A stretch of 64,000 nucleotides of DNA from Gracilariopsis chorda (taxonomy: Eukaryota; Rhodophyta; Florideophyceae; Gracilariales; Gracilariaceae), in assembly GCA_003194525.1 (NCBI GenBank), contig NBIV01000268.1, forward strand, positions 46,411 to 110,410. The letters are read 5' to 3'. Each line of letters opens with the position of its first letter. Within the stretch, counting starts at the first letter, position 1. The notes beneath the pieces were generated by a model that was given only the letters and a program-made list of their open reading frames with translations, had not been told where the DNA came from and ran no database searches. This document shows, in pieces, positions 10,229 to 18,576 of the stretch. The translations under genes and the position numbers were made by a program.

Positions 10229-11638
10229 CAATGGAAGCAATGGCTTTCCAAGCTGGTCCTCGCTGCGCGGAAGTCTATGGCACGGGCCCAAGCCGCTTAC
10301 AAGCGGGATTTTGATGCTCGCTTGCGAGGGAAACCGTCCCCAATTCGGGCGAATAACTACGTCTTCATCAGGAAGGAGTACTACGACCCGGAACAGGAGA
10401 AGCGCCATAAACTCTCGCCTGTGGTGGATGGACCATTCACGGCCATCTCTGTAAACACCGACACTGTCGTGGTAGAGATGGGCGACACGCACGAACGGAT
10501 TTCCCGTGATCGTGTTGTCCTTGCCCCTCCTCCCTCGTCAGAGGTAGTCATGGATCCAGGCAACCCCGTTTCTACGGGCTCTCCAACAACGGAATCATCC
10601 GGGAGTACTAGGCCTACGGTACTAACACACCCCAGCCGGGGACTCTCAGACCTACCGACCCTGTCGGACTCACCGGCTAAGCCGGGTAATTCGGGCTTCT
10701 CAGCGCCCGCCCCTACCACGCCCGCCCCACTGGCGCGCATTTATACCCGCCAAGCGGGGAATGTTATCCCTTATCCCGCCGCTCCGTCTAAGGAGGGGGA
10801 GGAGAACACTCGTTTTCGAGTAACGATATCGCCGTCGCAACGGGAAACACACCGTACCATACGGAACACTGACCGTGGAGCACGGAGTATGTCACGCGAC
10901 ACTCATCCCCCGTTCCCGGGCATTGTTGTGCAACAGGAACCAGAAGCGCAGGTCCCGCAAAAGCGGCAAAAACACCGTTTGTCACGGGAAAACGAGAAGC
11001 CTCCCTCCAATACCGCAGCAGCGGAAATGAAATCGCGCGATCCATCCCCGAAGGCATCGCTACAAACGCGGGAAATATACCGTGCTACACGGGAAGTTGA
11101 AGCGCAACTACCGCACACCCCTGTCAGGGAAGGATCCCCGATAAGGGAGTATGGTGACGATTGCCCCCAATCCCCTGGGCAGAGCGATGCATCGAAGCCG
11201 CCATTGGCGGAAGCCCCCGCGGAAGCGGTTCAATCAGGTCCAGCAGACCCGCGCACCGCGGAAAAGAGGCGCCCAGATACGCCAGCCTCACAGGGAAATA
11301 CCCACACCCCTCTTGGGGAAAAAGGCAGCCAAGCCGCAGTCGAAGCTTCAGGCCCTGGCTCGCAAGCACCGGAAACCCCTCCCGTCGTTGACAGAATCGA
11401 CGCCCCCGCTCCGGGGAATAATTTGCGCCAACCCCCGCAACGCTGCGGCGAAGAACGGAGGAACTCGGGAATAACGCGCGCCATCGCACGCTCGAAACTG
11501 GTCGTACCGGACGCTGCTCCTCCTCATGGAGATGGTGCACCGCGCTTAGCGGCAATTCCACTGAAAAAGGTGTCATCGGCACCTGCCCGGCACCCCCCAA
11601 TTGGAATTTTGACTAAAATACCGGTGTACCGGAGTTAG
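10229..11638 (+). CDS. gypsy-1 integrase C-terminal domain and long low-complexity linker
   Basis: The same frame as the integrase core continues after the TAG. The first ~90 residues contain QAAYKRDFDARLRGK, VFIRKEYYD and LSPVVDGPFTAISVN, a GPY/F-type module usual at the end of Ty3 integrases. About 350 residues of Pro/Ser/Thr/Arg-rich low-complexity protein follow. The DNA under this linker is packed with short perfect inverted repeats, for example CCCGC/GCGGG at 10746-10758 and ACTCG/CGAGT at 10808-10821. The linker separates the integrase from the chromodomain by about 1.6 kb, unusually far for a chromovirus. A TAG closes the frame at 11636. Confidence 0.8.
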   Translation, partial: QWKQWLSKLVLAARKSMARAQAAYKRDFDARLRGKPSPIRANNYVFIRKEYYDPEQEKRHKLSPVVDGPFTAISVNTDTVVVEMGDTHERISRDRVVLAPPPSSEVVMDPGNPVSTGSPTTESSGSTRPTVLTHPSRGLSDLPTLSDSPAKPGNSGFSAPAPTTPAPLARIYTRQAGNVIPYPAAPSKEGEENTRFRVTISPSQRETHRTIRNTDRGARSMSRDTHPPFPGIVVQQEPEAQVPQKRQKHRLSRENEKPPSNTAAAEMKSRDPSPKASLQTREIYRATREVEAQLPHTPVREGSPIREYGDDCPQSPGQSDASKPPLAEAPAEAVQSGPADPRTAEKRRPDTPASQGNTHTPLGEKGSQAAVEASGPGSQAPETPPVVDRIDAPAPGNNLRQPPQRCGEERRNSGITRAIARSKLVVPDAAPPHGDGAPRLAAIPLKKVSSAPARHPPIGILTKIPVYRS

Positions 11639-11921
11639 CCCCAGGAAACCCGTCAGTAACCGAGGACATCACGGCGTCGCCGGAACGTATGGTGCAGAGC
11701 GCTCGTGCACCTGGCAGGGAGGTGGAACGCTTACCAATCACCGTGTCGCACGGGACCCCGCAGGGGATGTCGCAAACGCCGTTCCCCATGCGCGGCAAGA
11801 ACCCTGCAAGCTTGCGGTTCGCGAAGAAGACCGCACTCGAGGAGTTCAAGTCCCCCGCCGACTGGCGGTTCGCCCGGCCTACCGTGAACACGGGAGCAAC
11901 GGCGCCCCTCTGGGGAATGAC

Positions 11922-12317
11922 TTGCCGGTGAAAACCGTGACGCCACACACCCTCTTGAGGGATATTTTCCCGCATGAGCAGCGGCCACTAGGACAGCGCA
12001 CGGCAACGCCGGAGACATCGCCGACAACCCGGATAGGGGGTAATATACTGCACAGCGGACAACCCTCGCAAGGGAATACAACCACCACCTGGCACGGCCG
12101 GCAGGTCTACGAACGAGAGTTCGTAGTAGAGCGACTTGTCGGACACACCTGGGACTAGGATGGTATTCTACAATACCGCGTCCGCTGGTACTGGTATGAC
12201 CCCAGTGGGGATACGTGGGAGCCAATTGAACACCTCCCACGATCGCAGGTCGTGCGATACCACCGTCAAACGGGAACTGTAGCCACAGCCAAGCTGGCTA
12301 ATGCCCGAGTAGGGTAA
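11922..12317 (+). pseudogene. gypsy-1 chromodomain, with one nonsense codon
   Basis: The frame ends in a chromodomain: YEREFVVERLVGHTW, then TAG at 12156-12158, then DGILQYRVRWYWYDPSGD, TWEPIEHLP and QVVRYHRQ, closing with TAA at 12315-12317. FVVE, the aromatic RWYWY and TWEP match the chromodomain signature; chromodomains bind methylated histone tails and steer chromovirus integration into heterochromatin. The single TAG lies inside the domain. The upstream boundary is uncertain, because frame changes occur between 11638 and 11922. The chromodomain makes gypsy-1 a chromovirus. Confidence 0.85.
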
Positions 12318-12650
12318 CGTTGCCGCGCGAGCGGAGGGCAGGAAGAAGTGATAGCAAGGGAAAGTCCGTCCAAGACGGGGAAGTCTAATTGGAAATCACC
12401 GTCCGAGACGGTAAAGTTTACCTAGTGGAGCAGCAAGCTCCATACTACACTGCACTAACTGGCATAGCCAGGGAAAGGAGAACCAGGAAACTGGACTAGA
12501 GGTTTCACTCACCCCCATCGTCCGGGGCGTAACCACCAGCGAGGCGGTAGGCCAACGCGTCCGCCATGGTGGTGACATCCCCCGATACCTCGGCAGCGCT
12601 CAGACCGCCACCCCGGAGAAAACGTACAATGATCTCGTTTTCATTCGCCG
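12318..12650. other. Spacer between chromodomain and antisense gene
   Basis: No open frame with recognisable content. It holds several perfect short inverted repeats, including CCGTC/GACGG at 12366-12378 and ACCGTC/GACGGT at 12398-12412. The two converging genes of gypsy-1, sense pol and the antisense gene, end on either side of it, so it would hold the 3' ends of both transcripts. Confidence 0.6.
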
Positions 12651-14290
12651 TCACCCCGCTGGGATAGAAGGTCCGGCACTTGCCGCCGAAGGGTCAGCAG
12701 CCGGCTCGGCCGGAGATACACTCTCTGGGAAAGCTTCGGCTCTAGCGCCGGTTTCCTCTACGTCCATCTCCCCGGGTTCTTCCGGTTCGTTATCGACCAT
12801 TGGGTCATCCCCGCCGTATGCACGGTAGTAGTCGTCAGAATCGACGTACCCCACCGGGTGATCTTCCGGCACATGCCGGGGCGTATCGCGAAGCTCGCGC
12901 GCCTCCTCGGAGGAAATTTCCCGGAACTCCCAGGGGTCGAAGTAGATAAAATACCCCGCAAGGGCGGTGTTTCTACCAAGTCCGGACCACTGGTGTTACC
13001 GCTGCCGCCATCCAGACGACCGCTTTGCTCCAGCGGGACCTCACTCCAGCTGACGCTGTCGATGTACCCAAGTAATTGGAGGACCTCTTCATTGTTGGCC
13101 TGGCCCCCAAGGGGGATGGGAAGATCCAAATTGCGGATCGCCGCCCGCACACGCGGTGGAAGGAACCAGAGACGAAACTGGTCGTACGCCTCGTTGAGGA
13201 TATAAGCCGCAGCGCGGGCCGCCCACTCCGTAACCACTACGGACCACAACCCCGACCGGGGATCCTGCATGAGCAGCGAACCGAAGTACGTAAATACCGG
13301 CGGGAGGTCTATGTAGCACCCCCGGCAGGCTTCATGGAAGCGCCACCACTCGGGGAGTGCTACATACCCACCTAGTCGGTGAGGCGGCGCAATCTGCTCT
13401 ATCTCCACGTTCTGATATGGGATGAAATACCGGAATCGGGATTGCCAACGCCGCTCATAGCGGACGACGTTTTTGAGAAAGTTGGACCGGTATTGCCGGG
13501 GAAGATACCTGAACTCCGCCCCAATAATCGGTCGCTTCCAACAAAGGGCTTCTTGCCGCGCTGCGGGGAAATTCCTCCAAGCGAGAGTCTCGAGGCGGAA
13601 CAGGTTGTCGCCGTATCCGATCTCCCCGCGAGTGCGGAAGTGACTAACGTCGAAGCCAAACTCCGGTGGGACCGGTACATCGAATGGAGCCCGGCTCTGC
13701 CGTTGGTATGCCATGCGCGTCAACGCGGTCTGCGCCACAGCGACGGTCTCGCCCGAATTTCTTCGGAGGTGGTGACGCGGAATTGCAATCCGGTGACTCC
13801 AATCCCACGATGTGGTGACTGCTCTGGGCAGATCCCCCGGAAGGGTGTCTGAGCCATCCGCATAAGTGGTGACCAATCCCTCATTGAGGACAGCGACCGG
13901 GTGAAACCACGGGGCAAGGCGCAGGCGCGACGCGTGATTCCGATTCATCGGGTTGAGCCCCACCAGGGTGTTGTAGGTTGGCCAGTTGAACGACGGAGCG
14001 GGTCCAGAGGACCCCACCGAAGGTGGTAGTGCGAAGGGATGGTCGGCTGCAGCAGCCATACTCCCCGGTTGTACCGCATGTCGATCGCCCTGAGGCAGGG
14101 GAACTGACCGGAAACCAGTGGTGTATCGCCCGAGAGGCCTCGGAGGTTGGCTGTGGTTATTGATGTAGTTGTCGTTGTTCATTTCTCTCTTTTTGGGGGT
14201 GGCTGTTGTTGTTGTTTGTTCGCTCGATGACTCTGGTGCACAGGGATTTACCGGAGAACCGGAGACAGAGCACGCGCTTTTATCACCCAT
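12651..14290 (-). CDS. Antisense gene of gypsy-1, unknown conserved protein (one frameshift)
   Basis: An ATG at 14290 opens a 510-codon frame on the strand opposite gag-pol, starting 55 bp from the 3' LTR. The N-terminus is Ser/Thr/Asn-rich, followed by a ~400-residue Trp/Tyr/Arg-rich domain of unknown fold. Motifs are RFRYFIPYQN, ALPEWWRFHEA, LPPVFTYFGSLLMQDPRSG, LWSVVVTEWA and WFLPPRVRAAIRNLDLP. A frameshift near 12970 moves the C-terminus into the frame reading AGYFIYFDPWEFREISSEEA, then PVGYVDSDDYYRAYGG and an acidic, Ala/Pro-rich tail ending at 12651. The same motifs in the same order occur in gypsy-2 (28595-29637) and at 43527-45439, so this is a real protein gene. No signal peptide, membrane segment, zinc finger or known enzyme motif is seen. 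A second in-frame Met (MNNDNYINN) about 35 codons in is an alternative start. Function is unknown. Confidence 0.85.
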
Positions 14291-14333
14291 TTTCGTTTGG
14301 GAATCCTCCGCGTCCGCGGTAGTTTTCCCGTCT

Positions 14334-14343
14334 TAGGGGGGGA
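14334..14343 (+). other. Polypurine tract of gypsy-1
   Basis: AGGGGGGGAT-type purine run two bases before the TG of the 3' LTR, in the position where plus-strand DNA synthesis is primed in LTR retrotransposons. Confidence 0.8.
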
Positions 14344-14345
14344 TA

Positions 14346-15169
14346 TGAAGTGCAACGCCCTCAGGGAGGGATTCCTGGTACTTGATCGTTTTCCCGATCT
14401 TATCGGTTGTGTAGTGTGTATATGAACTACGCCCCACAATGGTGGGTATGGACACGTGGGACACGGTTTTGGGTCAATTGGCGGTTGGCCACAGTAGTGG
14501 ATGTTGCCACGAAATGTGGAGTATTTTAGTTAGTATTATTTATTATTTTCACACCCATTTCTGGGAAGCTAGTACTTAGTGCGACGGCGCACTGCCGTCG
14601 CACCAGTAAACCTTCCCCAACAAGGAACCCGAACCTGGGGAATTGGCTCTAGTTGTTACCGCTTGCGCGCGTGCTCTACTCCTCCTTGGAGGGAAACGCC
14701 GTGAACCACGGGACACCTAACCCCCTTGCACATCTAAAGGGACCCATCACTGGGAGTATAATTGTTCCAATTGCATTGGTGTTTCGCCCTGTATAGGGAT
14801 ATTGTTACTGGCATCGCCGTTCGTCCCCGTCGCTCTCGCGACTCACTTCGCCCTCTCTTCCTCCTCTTCGCCCTTCCTTTTTCCCCTTTTTAGGGTAGCA
14901 CCTCCCGCTATCCGCGGCCCTCGTGTGCGCATCCGCTCACACACCCCCACTTACGTGGAAACATACCTCTACTGAGGATCACACCCCGCTCACGCGGATA
15001 CCGATTCTTCGCCTTCACCTCCATGCGCAAGTCGCGACAGGTGTCCCTGGTCTTACAAACCGGCTTCGCCGTGACACCTCTGGGAGGGCTCTACCCAACT
15101 GGGTTCACCTCGTGAGAGGAAGATCCCGAACGTCTTTCGGTGTTTTTCCCTTTGGGGCATTGCACCACA
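14346..15169 (+). repeat. 3' LTR of gypsy-1
   Basis: 824 bp, TGAAGTGCAAC...TTGCACCACA, about 98% identical to 3483-4307. A strong inverted repeat, GCGACGGC/GCCGTCGC, lies at 14581-14588 and 14594-14601; its partner in the 5' LTR has one arm mutated. Any promoter for the antisense gene would have to lie in or near this LTR, reading leftwards. Confidence 0.97.
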
Positions 15170-15174
15170 GGAGA
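15170..15174 (+). repeat. Right target-site duplication of gypsy-1 (GGAGA)
   Basis: GGAGA directly after the terminal CA of the 3' LTR, identical to 3478-3482. Copia-2 RT coding resumes here on the - strand. Confidence 0.95.
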
Positions 15175-15652
15175 AGCCACAAGGTGCTGCCATCCTTCTT
15201 AATGTAGAAAAAACAAGGGTCAGAAAGGCATTGCTGAAATCCCAATGCCAGTAATCTCTGCGTGAACAATTGACTCCAGATCGAGTTGGACTGTTTGAGA
15301 CCGTATATAGATCGGTTAGCTTGAGGACTTCGTGCTCTGCCAGGCCTATATCTAATCCAGATGGTGGAGCCATATAGACTGGGTTTGTATCATCGATAGG
15401 CCCATTCTGGAAAGCACACTTGACGTCCAGTTGGTGTATATCAAAGTTGTACACACATGCTAGCGCAAGGGCGATTCGGACTGTGGAAAAGTCAACGACA
15501 GGTGAGTATATGTTTTCCACATGGCCCTGTTGGCATCCCTTGGCAACCAGCCGTGCTTTCTACCTTGATACTGTACCATCATCGTTCAACTTTGTCGCAA
15601 AGACGAGTTGAGATGCCAGGACTTGAGAACTCGGTGGCCTCTGTACCACATC
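15175..15652 (-). pseudogene. copia-2 RT, N-terminal part
   Basis: Read on -, this has ENIYSPVVDFSTVRIALALA and IHQLDVKCAFQNGPI (first RT aspartate), then YMAPPSG, the canonical copia RT start. A frameshift after ISVYMAPP/LKLTDLY moves the later part, which ends with FFYIKKDGSTLWLL immediately before the GGAGA duplication. YVDD and the remainder of RT resume at 3477. Removing gypsy-1 and one GGAGA would place these two halves directly together, which confirms the nesting. Confidence 0.88.
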
Positions 15653-16225
15653 CTATGTGTTCATAGACCTGAGGGATGCTAGTTCTTCCTTGATTGCCCC
15701 TTCCCAATGTTCCCAGTCCCAGGATTTCCTGGCATCATCGAGGTCTGCAGGTAATCTTGTTGGTTTCTGAACTAGGCTGACATGGCTGCTGTGTTGCGTA
15801 TCTGAAAAGCGTTCTGGAGGCTTTCTGCTTCGCTCGGGATAGCGTCTAATGGGATAGTGGGTAAGGAATTCATGCATGCTGGAGGTAATTGAGCCAGTTT
15901 CTACATCTTCCACATTATCGGACTCGATGCCTTCATCTGAATTTGCTTCTGCGGGTAGTTCATCAGAGCCCGTTGGGTTTCCAACTGAACCCACACGATC
16001 AACGGCGGTCTCATTAGCGCCATTATGCTCACTATCTTGCGCATCAGTGAGCACCTGGTCTTCATCTAGGCCAAGGTCTGGTGCCGGGTTGCCTCTGACC
16101 TCATCCAGGGTATTCTCTCTTCCACTTTCTCTTCCGGAGGAAAATAAAAGCCTCCCAGGGAAGACGTCTTCATTGATGGTCACATGTCTGGCAAACGTCA
16201 CTTCTCTCCGTTCAATGTCATACAC
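15653..16225 (-). CDS. copia-2 integrase-RT linker region
   Basis: Open frame of 190 residues between integrase and RT. It starts with YDIERREVTFARHVTINED, matching the copia stretch after the integrase core (typical form: RDVxFxE). Next comes an acidic Asp/Glu/Ser/Asn-rich spacer, then RRYPERSRKPPERFSDT, the proline-arginine stretch that usually precedes the RT, and WEGAIKEELASL, the RT entry helix. It is in frame with neither neighbour without a shift. Confidence 0.75.
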   Translation of the reverse strand: MYDIERREVTFARHVTINEDVFPGRLLFSSGRESGRENTLDEVRGNPAPDLGLDEDQVLTDAQDSEHNGANETAVDRVGSVGNPTGSDELPAEANSDEGIESDNVEDVETGSITSSMHEFLTHYPIRRYPERSRKPPERFSDTQHSSHVSLVQKPTRLPADLDDARKSWDWEHWEGAIKEELASLRSMNT

Positions 16226-16267
16226 TCGGTAGTTTAGACGTGGCAGGGACCTGAGTAGAACCCCACG

Positions 16268-17605
16268 TCATGCCTTCTTTTCCAGCTTCTTTCTCTTTGC
16301 AACATGTATCCAGACTTCACAGCCGAATGTCCTCAAGGACTCAAGGTTTGGGACGGTTCCTGTGAGGACTTGATGTGGTGTCATGCCATTATTGGCGTCA
16401 CAGCTGATGGTGTTCATCATCCTTGTAGCAGTGACAACAGCTTCTGTCCAGAACCTACGCGGAAGTCCAGCGTGGCGCAACATGGACCGTGCCATTTCCA
16501 TCACTGAACGATTGAACCGCTCAGCTACTCCATTTTGTTGGGGAGTATACGGGGCACTTGCTTCGCAATCTATGCCTTCAGTAGACAAGTACTTCCGGAG
16601 CGCAATGTATTCTTTTGCATTGTCGAAGTAAACCAGTTTGATTTTCTTCTCAGCCTGCCTTTCAAACTTTGCTTGGAAGCATCTGAACTGCTGTGTGAGG
16701 TCCGATCGGCTACTTAGAAGTCTAATGTCCTTGTATCTTGATCTTTTGTCGATAAAAGAGACAAAGTACTTCTTTCTTCCAATACTCAGAGTACTGAAAG
16801 GACCACAAATGTCTGAGAATATGACATCTCCGACATTACAAGAGTCATTGGCGCTTCGGCTCGGCAGAGTACGGCGGACCATTTTGCCTTCTAGACATGG
16901 CGTGCAGCGTAATCCAGACTCTGGACCCTTTGTTAGGTCTAGCCCAATTACCGCAGTACTGTTGGACATTTGCCTTATCCTACTTCTGCCAATGTGGCCA
17001 AGTCTCTCGTGCCATAACTGGCTACCCCTCGCATTCTGGGCTACGTACGCTCGTTCGCTGCTCAGGTGAGCATGGATTACATACATCCCTTCAAAGGCTT
17101 CAGCTGTTACCCTCTTATTCCCCATCTCTATCGTGCATCCCGATGTATCAAATCGGATGCGGTGTCCTATTGCAATTAGCTTTGAACACGAGATCAGGTT
17201 GCAGTCCAGTTCTTCGGCGAACAGCACACCATCAAGTGTTTGATACGCAGTACGTTCTCGTGGTTGGATCACACTCAATACAACTCGTCCTTCACTCTTA
17301 GCTTGTACACGCCTTCCATCTCCAAGGGAAATGGTCCTAGGCTGTACTGGAGTAAACGATTGCGATAGAGCATGACTCCCAACCATATGGCACGTAGCGC
17401 CTGAATCAATCAAGAAGCGATAATCTGGGTCAATAAGAGAGAGGAAAGCACGAGGAACGCTTGTGCTAATACCACCTTCTCTTTGATTTTGATTCCGTGA
17501 GCGGCAGTTGCGTTTGTAATTGCCCTTCTTTCCGCACAGGAAACAACTGCCCTTGGCTTTTGCCTTCAGGGCACGTTCGGTTTCTACGTGTTCATCGGGT
17601 GGCAC
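16268..17605 (-). CDS. copia-2 nucleocapsid end, protease and integrase
   Basis: A 445-residue open frame. Near its start the zinc knuckle CFLCGKKGNYKRNC has Asn in place of the ligand His. The protease motif is FLIDSGATCHM (catalytic DSG). The GAG-pre-integrase zinc module follows (LWHERLGHIGRSRIRQM ... CTPCLEGK), then the integrase core with FSDICGPF (Asp), YFDNAKEY (Asp) and TPQQNGVAERFNRSV (Glu). The DDE residues are complete. The order gag-protease-integrase-RT identifies Ty1/copia. The frame closes near 16268, where the linker region begins in another frame. Confidence 0.93.
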   Translation of the reverse strand: MPPDEHVETERALKAKAKGSCFLCGKKGNYKRNCRSRNQNQREGGISTSVPRAFLSLIDPDYRFLIDSGATCHMVGSHALSQSFTPVQPRTISLGDGRRVQAKSEGRVVLSVIQPRERTAYQTLDGVLFAEELDCNLISCSKLIAIGHRIRFDTSGCTIEMGNKRVTAEAFEGMYVIHAHLSSERAYVAQNARGSQLWHERLGHIGRSRIRQMSNSTAVIGLDLTKGPESGLRCTPCLEGKMVRRTLPSRSANDSCNVGDVIFSDICGPFSTLSIGRKKYFVSFIDKRSRYKDIRLLSSRSDLTQQFRCFQAKFERQAEKKIKLVYFDNAKEYIALRKYLSTEGIDCEASAPYTPQQNGVAERFNRSVMEMARSMLRHAGLPRRFWTEAVVTATRMMNTISCDANNGMTPHQVLTGTVPNLESLRTFGCEVWIHVAKRKKLEKKA

Positions 17606-17672
17606 AGATGTTCAAGTTATTGCCTCAACTGCTCGAGTATTGTACTCCTGCAGGCCTTGCAGTAACCTTATC

Positions 17673-18221
17673 TCAAGTAAGCTCAGTGTCTGACATCGTT
17701 TGCAACGCCGATATCACAGGTCCAAACGCACCGTCACCCGTGGAGCCAAAGCTTGAGAAGAGGATGGCAATCTGCATGCTTTCCTCGAGAGGACTTTCCA
17801 TACCATCAAGACGATCAAACACGGATTCCATCTCATCTACATAGTCAGACATGGGTTTGCCCTCGGTATAGCGGAATTGGTGTAGTCTGGTTTGAAGCTG
17901 TACTCTCGTTGCTGCGTTCTCAGTTTCATAACGCTCACGGAGTTTTCTGTACATAACGAATGGGTTTTGTCTCTCCGAAGCAATTGCTCTCAACGGCTTG
18001 TCACCGAGAGACTGTACAAGGTACATCCTTGCCTTAAATACTCTTTGCTTCATTTCCGTAGTAATTGCATCAATACCTTCCGTATCAATCACATCATCAA
18101 CCACGACCTAAAGCAAATCCTTAGATTCTAACAGCGCTTCAATTCTCATAGTCCAAAGAGCAAAATTTTCATCCCGACGATCACAAAAGCGCGGAAGCTT
18201 TTTGTACGTGTCTTTTTCCAT
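17673..18221 (-). pseudogene. copia-2 gag (UBN2-like) with an early stop
   Basis: ATG at 18221 in AACAATGG context starts MEKDTYKKLPRFCDRRDE with WTMRIEALLES, the usual N-terminus of copia gag. Codon 38 is TAG (18108-18110), after which the same frame continues to 17673 with AIASERQNPFVMYRKLRERY and SDYVDEMESVFDRLDG, typical of the UBN2 gag domain. Further stops separate it from the zinc knuckle at about 17550. Gag would assemble the particle. Confidence 0.85.
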
Positions 18222-18364
18222 TGTTAACGTGAGTAGAACAGTATTCAAGCGTTAGAATCTCCGTGATTGTCGACCGTAGCGGATTTCTTTAGCCATCGAT
18301 GCTACTACTGTTGAGTGGTTGGGTGACTCCGATCAGCTCTCTCAGCTGCGGAGACTCCTTTACT

Positions 18365-18373
18365 CTTTATATA
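18365..18373 (-). promoter_or_regulatory. TATA-like element of copia-2
   Basis: TATATAAAG on the - strand, about 145 bp upstream of the gag ATG and within or just after the LTR, where a retrotransposon promoter is expected. Confidence 0.45.
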
Positions 18374-18402
18374 GATTGTAACTGAGTAAAACCCTGCGAA
18401 AA

Positions 18403-18576
18403 TCACAGTACGTATGTCTATTGTAGTTTAACGAGCAGGGGACCACAAACCCAAGATATTATATCAATACGTAGGGTCGGACACCTCACAAGAAGTATCG
18501 GGCAAAGGTACTCACGTAACTACCTCACGTGAGTCCTAGACCCGTAGGTAATGGTATCAAGATTGCGCGTTCCTCA
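18403..18576 (-). repeat. 5' LTR of copia-2 (part shared with 3' LTR)
   Basis: On - it starts TGAGGAAC at 18576. The 174 bp match 2329-2502 at about 94%. The LTR probably extends further left, since a TATA-like TATATAAAG lies at 18365-18373 and gag only starts at 18221, but the other LTR is truncated so the end cannot be fixed. Confidence 0.8.

Larger units (their letters stand above)
3483..15169 (+). mobile_element. Ty3/gypsy chromovirus gypsy-1 with an antisense gene
   Basis: A full-length element of 11,687 bp: 5' LTR 3483-4307, PBS about 4311, gag, protease, RT, RNase H, integrase, a long linker, chromodomain, an antisense gene (12651-14290), PPT about 14334-14343 and 3' LTR 14346-15169. 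It is flanked by GGAGA. The LTRs differ by about 16 substitutions and one single-base indel over 825 bp (about 2%), so insertion is fairly recent. Even so, sense coding carries in-frame TAG/TGA codons at 4958, 5558, 7299, 8640, 10226 and 12156 (and a TAG at 11636 that may be one more) and frameshifts near 5850 and 9500. This copy probably cannot transpose by itself. Confidence 0.95.
2329..18576 (-). mobile_element. Ty1/copia retrotransposon copia-2, interrupted by gypsy-1
   Basis: Read on the - strand, the order is 5' LTR (right), gag, protease, integrase, RT and RNase H, then 3' LTR (left). The integrase-before-RT order is that of Ty1/copia. The two LTR segments that can be compared (2329-2502 and 18403-18576, 174 bp each) differ at about 11 positions, roughly 6%. 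The pol gene is split by gypsy-1, with the 5-bp duplication GGAGA at 3478-3482 and 15170-15174. The left LTR is truncated by copia-1. Gag has a nonsense codon and pol has frameshifts, so the element is dead. Confidence 0.88.
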
